Assembly: GCF_020099275.1 (NCBI RefSeq)
Contig: NZ_CP083646.1
Span: 248,001 to 312,000, forward strand
Origin: Corynebacterium falsenii
Lineage (GTDB): Bacteria; Actinomycetota; Actinomycetes; Mycobacteriales; Mycobacteriaceae
Direction: 5' to 3'
DNA length: 64,000 bases
The position numbers and the translations under genes were made by a program. Shown here piece after piece: positions 18,411-27,455 of the stretch. A model generated the notes under the pieces. That model searched no databases. It saw only the letters and a program-made list of their open reading frames with translations, and was not told the origin of the DNA. Every line of letters starts with the position of its first letter. Positions within the stretch are counted from its first letter, which is position 1.

Positions 18411-19015
18411 TCATCGCAGCGACCATCGCAATCCTGGTAGCCGGAGGAACGTACCTCGTGCTTCAGCGCGGCATGCTGCGACTGATCATGGGAATCGCCC
18501 TCCTCACCCACGCGGTTAACCTGCTCATTCTCGCCACCGGCATCGGAGCTTGGCGTACCGAGCCGATCATGAACCGCGCGAACGCGGGAGAGGCTGCAGA
18601 CCCGCTGCCGCAGGCCTTCGTGCTGACCGCAATCGTGATTTCCATGGCGGCCACCGCCGTGATGCTCGCGATGGCGGCGCTCGGCCGAGACGACGACACC
18701 CGCGGCACCGACGACCCAGAGGCAGCAAGCCGCAAGTTCCGCGCGCTGCAGACCATGGGTGCCGGCCGGCTGCGCCCCGGCAATGAGGACCCGGTGCGTC
18801 CGCCGATCCTCGGCGCCAACAACTACCAAGCGGTGCACAACTGCGACGGTAAGCCGCACATGCTCGGCGAGGACGAGGGTTCCGGCAAGGCTGGCCAGGA
18901 GCGCAAGGAGCACAAGGGCCGTAAGGGCCGCAAGGCTGCGAAGGCAGACACCACAGACGCCACAGACACCACAGACAAGGCCGACAAGAACAACGAGAAG
19001 GGAGCGGAGAAGTAA
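18407..19015 (+). CDS. mrpC: Mrp antiporter subunit C with charged C-terminal extension
   Basis: 202 residues. Residues 1-95 form the three-helix NuoK-like subunit (TYLVLQRGMLRLIMGIALL, DPLPQAFVLTAIVISMAATAVML). The family normally ends near 115-125 residues. Here a further 80 residues follow, rich in Lys, Glu, Asp and Thr (last part DTTDATDTTDKADKNN). The gene overlaps mrpA by four bases and its stop codon shares a base with the mrpD ATG (TAATG). Confidence 0.92.
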   Translation: MIIAATIAILVAGGTYLVLQRGMLRLIMGIALLTHAVNLLILATGIGAWRTEPIMNRANAGEAADPLPQAFVLTAIVISMAATAVMLAMAALGRDDDTRGTDDPEAASRKFRALQTMGAGRLRPGNEDPVRPPILGANNYQAVHNCDGKPHMLGEDEGSGKAGQERKEHKGRKGRKAAKADTTDATDTTDKADKNNEKGAEK

Positions 19016-20730
19016 TGACAGCCGGAAACATCCTCCCGCTCTTCGTCGTCGTGGCCCTGCTCGGCGCGGCGACCACCGCGGCGATCCCGTGGAGTCGCGT
19101 GCGACGCATCATCGCCATCGCGGTGCCCGCAGCGGGCATCGTGGGCTCCATCTGGATCCTCACCGAGGTCTACGACGGCACCGTGATCGCCGACAATGTG
19201 GGCGACTTCGTGGGTGGCATCGCCATCCCCTTCGCCGCAGATACGCTCACGGGCGTGATGCTGCTGGCCACCTCCGTGGTGGCGCTGACCGCCAACTGGT
19301 TCGCTGACGTGGTGGGCGAATCCCGCACCCGCTTCTACCCCGCGCTGACGCTCATGCTCATCGGCGGCGTGTACGGTGCCCTGCTCACCGCCGACCTATT
19401 CAACCTGTTCGTGTTCATCGAGGTCATGCTCATGCCCTCGTTCGGTTTGGTGGCCATGACAGGCACGTGGGCACGCCTGGCCGCTGCGCGCATGTTCATC
19501 ATCGTCAACCTCGTGACCTCCAGCCTGCTGCTCGCGGGCGTGGCCCTGGTCTACGGCGTGGTGGGCACCACCAACATCGCCGCTCTGGCTGGTTCCGCCG
19601 GCCCGCGCGGAACAGAGTTCGCCTCTGGCGTGTTCGGTGATCAGTGGCAGCTCGTGGTGCCCATGGGCATGGTGCTGCTGGCGCTGGCGATTAAGGCCGG
19701 TCTGGCGCCGGTGCACACGTGGCTGCCGCAGGCCTACCCGTCCACCTCTCCTGCGGTCATGGGGCTGTTCTCCGGTCTGCACACGAAGGTGGGCGTGTAC
19801 GCGATCTTCCGCGTGTTCATGACCATCTTCGAAGGCGATCGCACCTGGTCGTGGGCCCTGGTGGTCATCATGGCCGTGGGCATGATCGTCGGTGGTTTCG
19901 GCGGCTTGTCTGAGTCCACTTTGCGCCGCGTGATCTCCTACCAGATGGTCAACGGCATCCCCGTGATTCTGCTGGCCTTGGCTTTCCTGGCGAACAACCC
20001 GAAGCTCATGCTCAGCGCCGCGCTGTTCTACATGCTGCACCACATGGTGGTCGCGGCATCGCTGATCATGGCCTCCGGCGCGATCGAGGAGACGTACGGC
20101 ACCTCCCGCCTGCGCCCGCTGTCGGGCATCATGCGCCGCGACCCGTTTGTCTCTACCGTGTTCGCCGCCGGTGCGCTGGCCATCGTTGGTTTGCCGCCGT
20201 TTTCCGGCCTGTGGGGCAAGCTGGCCCTCGTGCTGGGCATGGCCCAGGATGGCTCGTGGCGCGCGTGGATCGGCATCGGCGCGCTGATTGTCGGGTCGAT
20301 CGGCGCCCTGATGTCGATGATCTACGCCTGGCGTGAAGTCTTCTGGGGCCGGCAGATGAACGCCAACGAGATGGATCCGAATCTGCGCGTTCCGCAGCGC
20401 TACGTGTGGCCGTCTGCCACGCTCATGATCATTTCCGTGGCGATGTTCTTCGGCGCCGGACCCGTGTTCAACTTCACGGGCAAGGCCGCCCACAACCTCA
20501 CCGACACCACCGCCTACGTGCAGGCGGTGCTCAAGGATCCCGAGACTGCGGTGGGCGTTGTGCTGCCGCCTGGGCCTTCCGGCTTGGACAACGTGCCGAA
20601 GGACAAGCTGTCCACGGCCGGTGCCGGTGTGCGCCAGGAGCAGACCGACCGCAAGCAGGCTCGCGACCCGGAGCAGTACAATTCCACCGAGCGCGCCAAT
20701 AACTCCCCCGGCCCCAAGGACGGTGAGTAA
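19015..20730 (+). CDS. mrpD: Mrp antiporter subunit D
   Basis: 571 residues, NuoN/NuoM-like, with about 14 TM helices. Conserved segments are FIEVMLMPSFGLVAM (with the key membrane Glu) and LAPVHTWLPQAYPSTSPAVMGLFSGLHTKVG. The last 80 residues are hydrophilic and longer than in Bacillus MrpD (about 490 residues). MrpD and MrpA are the two proton-pumping modules. It is translationally coupled to mrpC, and mrpE begins three bases after its stop. Confidence 0.94.
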   Translation: MTAGNILPLFVVVALLGAATTAAIPWSRVRRIIAIAVPAAGIVGSIWILTEVYDGTVIADNVGDFVGGIAIPFAADTLTGVMLLATSVVALTANWFADVVGESRTRFYPALTLMLIGGVYGALLTADLFNLFVFIEVMLMPSFGLVAMTGTWARLAAARMFIIVNLVTSSLLLAGVALVYGVVGTTNIAALAGSAGPRGTEFASGVFGDQWQLVVPMGMVLLALAIKAGLAPVHTWLPQAYPSTSPAVMGLFSGLHTKVGVYAIFRVFMTIFEGDRTWSWALVVIMAVGMIVGGFGGLSESTLRRVISYQMVNGIPVILLALAFLANNPKLMLSAALFYMLHHMVVAASLIMASGAIEETYGTSRLRPLSGIMRRDPFVSTVFAAGALAIVGLPPFSGLWGKLALVLGMAQDGSWRAWIGIGALIVGSIGALMSMIYAWREVFWGRQMNANEMDPNLRVPQRYVWPSATLMIISVAMFFGAGPVFNFTGKAAHNLTDTTAYVQAVLKDPETAVGVVLPPGPSGLDNVPKDKLSTAGAGVRQEQTDRKQARDPEQYNSTERANNSPGPKDGE

Positions 20731-20733
20731 ATC

Positions 20734-21756
20734 ATGTCCCTCTTTCGCACCATCGGGCACTGCATTGCCTACCCCGTGTGGTTGACCGGCCAGGTCATTA
20801 AGGAATCGGTGGTCATGGCCGTCGATACCCTGGGCACCGGTCGCCACATCGCACCGGTTGTGATCTACTACCCGCTGCGGGTCACGAAGGAACGAGACAT
20901 CGCGGCCTTCATGGCCTCGATCACGATGACACCCGGCACCCTTGCCCTCGGCGTCACTGGCCCCAAGGAAGTCGATTACGACGCCGCCGCGGGCAAACGG
21001 TCTTCTAAGGATGCTTTTGCGGTGGCCAGGTCTGAGTACGGCACCCATGGTTTGACCCACGTGCAGCGCTTCCTCGCTGTGCACGCCATGTACGGTTCGG
21101 AGCCCGAGGAGCTGCTCGCTGACTTGGCCCACATGGAGGAGAAGCTCGCGCCGTCGGTGCGTGGAAAGAAGCTGAACTTCAAGGTGGAGAACCTCGTGGA
21201 GCGTGGTCGCCCCGGTCCTCGTGGTTTCCGCGGCAGTCGTGGTGGCAGGGCCTCGGACGAGACAGTCTTCGATGTGGAGAAGGTTGATCCCACGCCCCAT
21301 GCTTCGGCGTTCGTGTCTGCCATCATGGCGATGGATGATGATGACGACGATTCATCCGGCTCGTCCTCTTCGTCCGACGCCACTACGGGGACTCGCCTCG
21401 GCCAGTCCAAGGGTGACCAGCCGGAGAAGAACAAGGGCCGCTTCGGTAAGAAGATGGCTGAGCGCCGCGATGCCCGCAAGCAGCGCAAGGCCGCCAACGC
21501 GAAGCCGGATGTGGATAGCCACAGCGGCGATAATCTGGGTGCATCCCGCCCGGACCGCGAGGGTCGCACGAAGCCCGGCGAGACGCTCTACGATCCCCTG
21601 TACCCGAACAACCGGCCGAAGGGCGATCACGATGTTGATGGCTCTGAGCGCTGGAAGAATCCGCCGAAGAGCTGGGCTGAGGAAGAGAAGGCAGCTCGCG
21701 AGAGGGAGCGGGCAAAGAAGAAAAAGGCTGAGCAAAAGAAGAGGCAGGAAAACTAA
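20734..21756 (+). CDS. mrpE: Mrp antiporter subunit E with long hydrophilic tail
   Basis: 340 residues, about twice the usual 160. The conserved part (1-155) has PVWLTGQVIKESVVMAVDTL and the TMTPGTLALGV segment typical of MrpE. Residues about 155-340 are a disordered tail with Arg/Gly-rich (GPRGFRGSRGG), Asp/Ser-rich (DDDDDSSGSSSSSD) and Lys/Glu/Arg-rich (final 40 residues) blocks. The stop overlaps the mrpF start (TAATG). The tail is an addition to the antiporter whose role is unknown. Confidence 0.9.
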   Translation: MSLFRTIGHCIAYPVWLTGQVIKESVVMAVDTLGTGRHIAPVVIYYPLRVTKERDIAAFMASITMTPGTLALGVTGPKEVDYDAAAGKRSSKDAFAVARSEYGTHGLTHVQRFLAVHAMYGSEPEELLADLAHMEEKLAPSVRGKKLNFKVENLVERGRPGPRGFRGSRGGRASDETVFDVEKVDPTPHASAFVSAIMAMDDDDDDSSGSSSSSDATTGTRLGQSKGDQPEKNKGRFGKKMAERRDARKQRKAANAKPDVDSHSGDNLGASRPDREGRTKPGETLYDPLYPNNRPKGDHDVDGSERWKNPPKSWAEEEKAARERERAKKKKAEQKKRQEN

Positions 21757-22034
21757 TGGAACCCACCGATCTGCTCACCATCATGGTGTGTATCGCCGGG
21801 GCCATCGTGCTGCTGGCGCTCATTACCGTGCTGTGGCACGCGAGCACCACGGATAACGACGCCCGCCGTGCCGTGACGGCAGACATTGTCTTTATGGCTA
21901 TGGCTGGATTGTTCCTGTGTTACACGCTGCTCAACCGCAGCAGCATCACCTACGAGGTCGCGATGTTTGCCGGTCTCTTCGGTGTGCTCTCCACCGTGGC
22001 CTACGCCCGCATCATCACTCGAGGAAGGCGCTGA
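21756..22034 (+). CDS. mrpF: Mrp antiporter subunit F
   Basis: 92 residues with three TM helices (about 6-26, 36-55, 61-82). It includes the ADIVFMAMAGLFLCYTLL segment with the membrane-embedded Asp seen in MrpF. Its size matches the family. It is coupled to mrpE at the 5' end and separated from mrpG by one base. Confidence 0.92.
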   Translation: MEPTDLLTIMVCIAGAIVLLALITVLWHASTTDNDARRAVTADIVFMAMAGLFLCYTLLNRSSITYEVAMFAGLFGVLSTVAYARIITRGRR

Positions 22035-22035
22035 C

Positions 22036-22470
22036 ATGACGACTATCGTGAACACTCCCCTTGCTTCCGGGCAGTCTTTTGTTCTGGCTGCCGCGCAGGA
22101 ACAGGTTCAGTATTCCGATCCGAGTTGGTTTGCGGTGATCCTCACGGGTGCCCTGGCCATCACGGGCTCGATCTTCATCTTCGTCACGGCCCGCGCCATG
22201 TACCTGGCTCCGGACGCGCTGAGCCAAGTCAACATGGTTGGCCCGGCGGTTGGGCTGGGGCTTCCCCTGCTCATCGCCGCGAACCTGGTGTATTCCTTCG
22301 CCACCGAGGGCTTTGTTCTGGGCTACCTGATTCGGGCGATCGTGGCGATCACCGCGCTGCTGGTGGTTAGTTCCGTTGGCTCCAGCGTGATGGGCCGAGC
22401 CCTGCATGCCACGCACTGGGACCACACTGTGCCGCTGTCCGGCGGAAAACGAGCAAAGGATTCGTTCTAA
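22036..22470 (+). CDS. mrpG: Mrp antiporter subunit G
   Basis: 144 residues from ATG 22036, one base after the mrpF stop, with GAGGAAGGCGCTGAC as ribosome-binding context. Three TM helices (about 30-52, 65-85, 95-115) and the segment ARAMYLAPDALSQVNMVGPAVGLG match MrpG (MnhG). It is the last gene of the operon and completes the set needed for a functional group-2 Mrp antiporter. Confidence 0.92.
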   Translation: MTTIVNTPLASGQSFVLAAAQEQVQYSDPSWFAVILTGALAITGSIFIFVTARAMYLAPDALSQVNMVGPAVGLGLPLLIAANLVYSFATEGFVLGYLIRAIVAITALLVVSSVGSSVMGRALHATHWDHTVPLSGGKRAKDSF

Positions 22471-22490
22471 TTGATAGCACCCCCTGCGAA

Positions 22491-22521
22491 CAGCAGCCCC
22501 ATCTTGACAGGGTTGCTGCTG
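22491..22521 (+). terminator. Hairpin after mrpG
   Basis: CAGCAGCCCC (22491-22500) pairs with GGGTTGCTGCTG (22510-22521), leaving a two-base bulge. There is no T-run, so termination is uncertain. TTGACA at 22504-22509 inside it could be a -35 box for the small gene downstream. Confidence 0.35.
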
Positions 22522-22593
22522 CATCTGGGATAGCCGGAACGATCGGCGGCGCTGCAGCCGAATATCCCGGAAACTAGAGAGAAGTGAGTTCTC

Positions 22594-22791
22594 ATCAAAA
22601 AATCAATCGCTCTAACGCTCGGCATCATAGGGCTTGTTCTAGGAGTGACTGTGCTCAGCATGTCCATCACGATTGATGAGATCCGTTCTGCTCCACTCAT
22701 CGTGAGTGCTTCACTATGCACTCTTCTTGGAATAATGGGGACCATCATGGCCACTCAACGACTCCAAGAAAATGCTGACAAGCAGAAGTAG
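22594..22791 (+). CDS. Small two-helix membrane protein, apparent ATC start, AT-rich
   Basis: An open frame of 65 codons ends at TAG 22789-22791. It reads (I)KKSIALTLGIIGLVLGVTV and later SASLCTLLGIMGTIMATQ, i.e. two hydrophobic helices, with a polar C-terminus. An in-frame TGA lies four codons upstream. The only plausible initiation point behind the purine-rich AGAGAGAAGTGAG is ATC 22594, a very rare start codon; a GTG at 22645 would remove the first helix. Codon use (CTA, ATA, TCT) and base composition are clearly more AT-rich than both neighbours. A strong terminator follows at 22804. No family recognised. Confidence 0.5.
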   Translation: MKKSIALTLGIIGLVLGVTVLSMSITIDEIRSAPLIVSASLCTLLGIMGTIMATQRLQENADKQK

Positions 22792-22803
22792 CCCGAACTG
22801 GAA

Positions 22804-22852
22804 AAAGGGAGTTCCTGGCCACGTTACAGCGTGGATAGGAACTCCCTTTCTT
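22804..22852 (+). terminator. Strong bidirectional-type terminator
   Basis: A perfect 13-bp stem, AAAGGGAGTTCCT (22804-22816) with AGGAACTCCCTTT (22837-22849). T-rich sequence lies on the right and an A-run on the left, so it can serve the small gene on the plus strand and ohr on the minus strand. Confidence 0.88.
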
Positions 22853-22877
22853 AGTGTGCCTCGTCGGGCTAGGCCCA

Positions 22878-23303
22878 CTAGCCGGCGATGGCAGTGACCT
22901 CGGGATCAACGTTGCCGCGGAAAGCGCGGGAATAGGGGCAGAACTGGTGAGCCTTGCTCACCAGCTTTTCTGCAGTCTCCTGGTCCACACCAAACACGGT
23001 GGCCTGGATTGCGGCGGTGATCTTAAAGCCGTCGTCGATCTTGTTGATGCTGCACTCAATGACGACCTCGGGGGACTTGTCGATCTCCACGCCCTCGCTC
23101 TTCATGGTGTGCTGCAGGGCGCCGTTGAAGCAGGCTGCCCAACCAGCGGCTACCAGCTGCTCCGGGTTGGTGCCCTCACCGGAGCCGCCCATTGCCTTGG
23201 GCGGACGGACATCCAGATCGATCTGGCGATCATCAGTGGCTACGTGGCCGTCGCGGCCGCCACCGGTAGACAGTGCCTTTGCGGTGTACAGTTTTTCGCT
23301 CAT
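22878..23303 (-). CDS. ohr: Organic hydroperoxide resistance protein (Ohr/OsmC)
   Basis: 141 residues. The two redox cysteines are Cys58 (AAGWAACFNGAL) and Cys122 (FCPYSRA), with conserved Glu48 in TNPEQL. Length and motifs match Ohr more than OsmC. It is a thiol peroxidase that reduces organic hydroperoxides using lipoylated partners. No ohrR gene lies beside it. Its position near katA and sigC groups peroxide-defence genes together. Confidence 0.95.
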   Translation of the reverse strand: MSEKLYTAKALSTGGGRDGHVATDDRQIDLDVRPPKAMGGSGEGTNPEQLVAAGWAACFNGALQHTMKSEGVEIDKSPEVVIECSINKIDDGFKITAAIQATVFGVDQETAEKLVSKAHQFCPYSRAFRGNVDPEVTAIAG

Positions 23304-23517
23304 GGTTCATCCTTTCCCAGGCAAACGCGGTGGTTTGGGCTGGTTTCTCGCTACTAGTAAGTGTTGTGGGTTAGATCGTGTGGGCGCAGCGCAGTCGCTG
23401 AAGCCGCGTGCTCTCGTCTCTTCCTCGACGCCTCAGGGGCACCGAGAAAGATCAAGAGCACCTGTAGTGATGTATAACACAGAATTCAGCGGGCGGCGGG
23501 GCTGCCCGCCGTTGCCG

Positions 23518-25134
23518 CTATCCTTCGAAGATCTCCTTCACGCGATCGCGCAGGTTCTCATCCACCTTGCCCCAGTACACCCAGCACTGCTCGGCGACCT
23601 GGTCGGAGACACCCTCCATAGCGCCGGCAATGTTGTTGGCCAGGCGCTCTCGGGCGGCGTCGTCCATGACCTCGCGCACCAGGATTCCGGGCTGGATGAA
23701 GTCGTCATCCTCCGGGTGGCGCACGTAGGCTCCGCGGGTCAGATCGGTGCCGTGAAGGTCATCGAACAGGCCCAGGTCAGCAGCCAGTCCGGTGCCAGAC
23801 TCCTGACCCCGGCCGAAGCCGTACTTGGACTGACCGGGCTCCACGCCCTTCTCTACTGCGCCGGAGCCGTCGTTGACATCGTCCAAGCCCTCTTGGCGCT
23901 CGAAGCGGTTCGGGGAGTACGTCGGGGTGCCAGCGGGCGGGAACTCCTGCGTGCCCGCACCATCCTTGGCCGTGTAGTAGTTCCGCTGTGCCACGACCGG
24001 GCGGTTCGGCGGCAGCTGGTAGTAGTTGGTTCCCAGGCGGTAACGCTGCGTGTCGGCGTAGGCAAACGCGCGGGCCATCAACATCTTGTCCGGGGACAGG
24101 CCGGTGCCGGGCACCAGGTTCGACGGCGCGAACGCAGCCTGCTCGATCTGGGCGAAGAAGTTCTGGGGGTTCTCGTTGAGCACGAAGTGGCCCACCGGAA
24201 TCAGCGGGTAGTCCTTCTGCGACCAGGTCTTCGTCAGGTCGAAAGGGTTATAGCGGTAGCCCTCGGCCTCATCGATGGGCATGATCTGCACCTTGAAGTC
24301 CCACTCTGGGTAATCGCCGCGCTCGATCGCGTTGTACAGATCCTCGCGGGAGTGGTCGAAGTCGCCCTTCGCGAGCACCTCGGAGGCTTCGTCGTCGGTG
24401 TAAAACTCCCAGCCCTGGCGGGTCTTGAAGTGATACTTCACCCAGAAGCGCTCGCCCTCGGCGTTGATCCACTGGTAGGTGTGGCTGCCGAATCCGTCCA
24501 TGTGGCGGAAGTCGGTCGGGATGCCGCGGTCGCCCATCAGGTAGGTCACTTGGTGAGCGGACTCTGGGCTGCGGGTCCAGAAGTCCCACTGCATGTCGTT
24601 GGAACGAGCACCCGAATCGGCCAGGCGCTTCTGGGAGCGGATGAAGTCGGGGAACTTCACGCCGTCACGCACGAAGAACACCGGGGTGTTATTGCCCACG
24701 ATGTCGAGGTTGCCCTCTTGGGTGTAGAACTTCAGCGAGAAGCCGCGCACGTCGCGGACGGTATCGGGGAAGCCCTGCTCGCCGGCGACGGTGGAGAAGC
24801 GGGCCAGCATGGGGGTCTTGCGACCGGGCTGGAACACATCTGCCTTGGTGTACTTGGAGACATCCTCGGTGATCGTCAGCTCGCCGAAGGCGCCGCCGCC
24901 CTTGGCGTGCACGATGCGCTCCGGGATGCGCTCGCGGTTGAAGTGGCCGTGCTTCTCGGTGAGATGCACGTCCGTCAGCAGCAAGGGGCCTTGCTCACCA
25001 ACAGTGACCGAGTGCTCCTCGGTGTGAACGGGTGCTCCGTTGACGTTCGTGGACGGCCCGGAATAGGGGCACATGCCTCGCTTGGCGACGTCCTCGGACG
25101 TCAGCTGTTTGTTGTTGTGATTCTCCGCTGTCAT
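23518..25134 (-). CDS. katA: Heme catalase
   Basis: 538 residues from ATG 25134 preceded by GGGAGG; the open frame upstream to 25257 lacks a ribosome-binding site. Active-site His lies in ERIVHAKGGGAFGE. The distal Asn region is VGNNTPVFFVRDGVKFPDFI. The heme-ligating Tyr lies in RAFAYADTQRYRLG (R-x3-Y). It is a small-subunit monofunctional catalase. It is divergent from sigC with 149 nt between starts, the arrangement found in C. glutamicum. The cytoplasmic enzyme destroys H2O2. Confidence 0.97.
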   Translation of the reverse strand: MTAENHNNKQLTSEDVAKRGMCPYSGPSTNVNGAPVHTEEHSVTVGEQGPLLLTDVHLTEKHGHFNRERIPERIVHAKGGGAFGELTITEDVSKYTKADVFQPGRKTPMLARFSTVAGEQGFPDTVRDVRGFSLKFYTQEGNLDIVGNNTPVFFVRDGVKFPDFIRSQKRLADSGARSNDMQWDFWTRSPESAHQVTYLMGDRGIPTDFRHMDGFGSHTYQWINAEGERFWVKYHFKTRQGWEFYTDDEASEVLAKGDFDHSREDLYNAIERGDYPEWDFKVQIMPIDEAEGYRYNPFDLTKTWSQKDYPLIPVGHFVLNENPQNFFAQIEQAAFAPSNLVPGTGLSPDKMLMARAFAYADTQRYRLGTNYYQLPPNRPVVAQRNYYTAKDGAGTQEFPPAGTPTYSPNRFERQEGLDDVNDGSGAVEKGVEPGQSKYGFGRGQESGTGLAADLGLFDDLHGTDLTRGAYVRHPEDDDFIQPGILVREVMDDAARERLANNIAGAMEGVSDQVAEQCWVYWGKVDENLRDRVKEIFEG

Positions 25135-25283
25135 GGGGTACCTCCCGTACCTAATGCGAGTATCAGTTGTGGTTGCGGCGTGTTGTGAATCTTGCCGTAT
25201 ACGGCCATGATGCCAGATCGAAAGAAGCTGGGTTGCTAGCCTTTTCACAGTATTCACAGCTTCGCCTGCTAATCTTCAGTTTT

Positions 25284-25997
25284 ATGAATCAGCAAGCTCA
25301 CGATGCCGCAGTGACCGACTTGGCGCTGCGCGCGGCCGGCGGGGATCGGGCCGCGCTCACGGAGTTTATTTCCGCAACGCACAACGACGTGTGGCGCTTG
25401 CTTGCTCACCTGGCGGACACTGATCGGGCGGACGACCTCACCCAGGAAACGTACCTGCGCGTGCTCAGCGCTCTGCCGCGGTTCGCCGCGCGTTCGTCAG
25501 CGCGCACGTGGATTCTTTCGCTCGCTCGCCGCGTCTGGGTCGATTCGATCCGTCACGACATGGCCCGACCAGTCAATTCCGGCACCGAGTGGGAGTCCGC
25601 GGCCGGGTCAACTCCGGCCCAGGAGACCACGGGCGGTCAGACGTGGGCGGAGTGGGTGGACACTCGCGCCCTCATTGATCAGTTGGAGGAGGAGCGCCGA
25701 GAGGCCCTCATCCTCACCCAGGTTCTGGGCTACACTTATGCCGAGGCCGCGAAAATCGCCAACGTTCGCGTGGGCACGATCCGCTCTCGCGTGGCTCGCG
25801 CTCGCGCCGATCTCGTCGAGATGTCGACCGCCCGGCCTTCTTCTCACTCCGACGCCACACCGAGCGCCCTCGGCCACGATTCTCAGAATGTAGCGAACGG
25901 TTCCCCCTATTCCGGGGCAAGCACGTCTGCTAACTCTCAGGGTTCAGCCGCGAACTCACAGCCCTCCCCGCCCCGCCGTCGCTTCGGCATCGTCTAG
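25284..25997 (+). CDS. sigC: ECF sigma factor SigC
   Basis: 237 residues from ATG 25284. Sigma region 2 has DDLTQETYLRVLSALPRF and RTWILSLARRVWVDSIR. Region 4 has LTQVLGYTYAEAAKIANVRVGTIRSRVARAR. The C-terminal 45 residues are Ser/Ala-rich low complexity. There is no anti-sigma gene next to it. Divergence from katA matches C. glutamicum sigC-katA. In that organism SigC controls respiratory-chain and redox genes. Confidence 0.9.
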   Translation: MNQQAHDAAVTDLALRAAGGDRAALTEFISATHNDVWRLLAHLADTDRADDLTQETYLRVLSALPRFAARSSARTWILSLARRVWVDSIRHDMARPVNSGTEWESAAGSTPAQETTGGQTWAEWVDTRALIDQLEEERREALILTQVLGYTYAEAAKIANVRVGTIRSRVARARADLVEMSTARPSSHSDATPSALGHDSQNVANGSPYSGASTSANSQGSAANSQPSPPRRRFGIV

Positions 25998-26026
25998 CTT
26001 CAACGCATTTCATTAGGGTGGGGCGT

Positions 26027-27421
26027 ATGAGCCACACCGAATTCGCCCACACCATCCCCACCAGTCTCGACGACGCGTGGCGCCTGCACGCCCGCGATGG
26101 GATCGTCGCCCGCCTCACCCCGGGCTTATCCCGCATGAAAGTGCGCCAGCAGACTGACGATCTCCGCGACGGCACCACCATCTTCGATCTTCCAGGCGGA
26201 TTGGAGTGGGTTGGCCAGCACGTTCCAGAAAAGTTCAAGGACCACGAGCTGTTCACGGACACGTGCACCACGCCCGGCCTCGGCCTGGTGACGGGTTGGA
26301 CTCACCAGCACGGATTCTCCGGCGACGACGATGCTGCGACGATCCACGACACCATCCACCTCAATGCCCCCGAGTTTGCCGGCCGCAAGCTGCTGGAGCC
26401 GGTCTTCGCCTACCGCCAGAACCAATTACTCCAGGACGTTCTCTTCCTCCAGCGCGCCCGCGAATGGGAGGACAGTGATGCGGCAGCAGGTACGGCAACG
26501 GGTGCGGCGACCACTTCGGCCACCAACTCAACACAGACAACCGCGCCGCGCACCATTGCCGTCACTGGTGCCGATGGCCTCGTCGGCACGCAACTCTGCG
26601 CCCTGCTGAGCCTGGCCGGGCACACCATCAAAAAGCTCAGCCGCTCTACCAACTGGAACCCCGATAACCCGGCAGCCGACCTGCTCGAGGGCGTGGACAC
26701 CCTCATCCACCTCGCGGGTCACCCCATCGCAGGCCGGTTCACCGACGAGCACGTAAAGAAGGTCGAAGAATCCCGCGTGGGCCCCACCCGCAAGCTCGCG
26801 GAGCTCGCCGCCGCCACGGATAGCGTCACCACCTTCGTGTGTGCATCGGCCGTTGGTTTCTACGGCCACGCACAGTCCACCCCAGTCGACGAGAGCGGAG
26901 ACGCCGGGGAAGGGATCCTGGCTGGCGTCGTCAAACGATGGGAAGATGCAACGCAGCCCGCGAAGGATGCGGGCGTGCGTGTGGTCAATGTGCGCAGCGG
27001 CCTGGTCATCGCGGGCGGTTCGCCGATGCTCGATTTGCTGTCCGCGAGCGTGAAGACCGGCGGCGGGCACCTGGGCGATGGCACCCAACACTTCGCGTGG
27101 ATTGCCATCGACGACGTGGTGGACATCTACTACCGAGCGGCGATCGACCCGGAGATGGAAGGGGTCGTCAATGCGGTGGCGCCGGAGACCGTGACCAACC
27201 ACGAATTCACCGAGAAGTTGGCGGAGGTCGGCGGCGGCGCAGCGCTCATTCCGGTGCCGAAGGCCGCGCCCGCGGTGATGCTCGGCAAGGACGGTGCGCG
27301 GGAGCTCGCTCTCGCCGACCAGAACGTGCAGCCGGGCGTGCTGACCCGAATGGGGCACACGTACCGCTACCCCACCGTGGAGGCCGCGTTGCGCCACGAG
27401 CTGGGAAAGGAAGCGAAGTAA
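26027..27421 (+). CDS. TIGR01777-family NAD(P)-binding epimerase with N-terminal SRPBCC domain
   Basis: 464 residues from ATG 26027; GTG 26018 is three codons upstream. Residues 1-150 look like an SRPBCC/START-like fold (DDAWRLHARDGIVARLTPG, GLGLVTGWTHQHGF). A variable linker around 150-170 leads to a Rossmann domain with VTGADGLVGTQLCALL. The DTLIHLAGHPIAGRF motif is characteristic of TIGR01777 (SDR39U1/YfcH) proteins. The substrate is unknown. It starts 30 nt after sigC and reads on towards hemH, so the three may share a transcript. Confidence 0.85.
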   Translation: MSHTEFAHTIPTSLDDAWRLHARDGIVARLTPGLSRMKVRQQTDDLRDGTTIFDLPGGLEWVGQHVPEKFKDHELFTDTCTTPGLGLVTGWTHQHGFSGDDDAATIHDTIHLNAPEFAGRKLLEPVFAYRQNQLLQDVLFLQRAREWEDSDAAAGTATGAATTSATNSTQTTAPRTIAVTGADGLVGTQLCALLSLAGHTIKKLSRSTNWNPDNPAADLLEGVDTLIHLAGHPIAGRFTDEHVKKVEESRVGPTRKLAELAAATDSVTTFVCASAVGFYGHAQSTPVDESGDAGEGILAGVVKRWEDATQPAKDAGVRVVNVRSGLVIAGGSPMLDLLSASVKTGGGHLGDGTQHFAWIAIDDVVDIYYRAAIDPEMEGVVNAVAPETVTNHEFTEKLAEVGGGAALIPVPKAAPAVMLGKDGARELALADQNVQPGVLTRMGHTYRYPTVEAALRHELGKEAK

Positions 27422-27455
27422 GAGACCAGCGGGACAACGTCTACAGTTAATAGTT

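Noticed and set aside
22467..22754. 95-codon minus-strand frame opposite the small two-helix gene
   Set aside because: No family features; the plus-strand frame has a terminator, purine-rich site and clear membrane pattern.
22954..25188. 744-codon plus-strand frame opposite katA
   Set aside because: It is the antisense of a clear catalase gene, a by-product of high GC third positions; no domain or ribosome-binding site.
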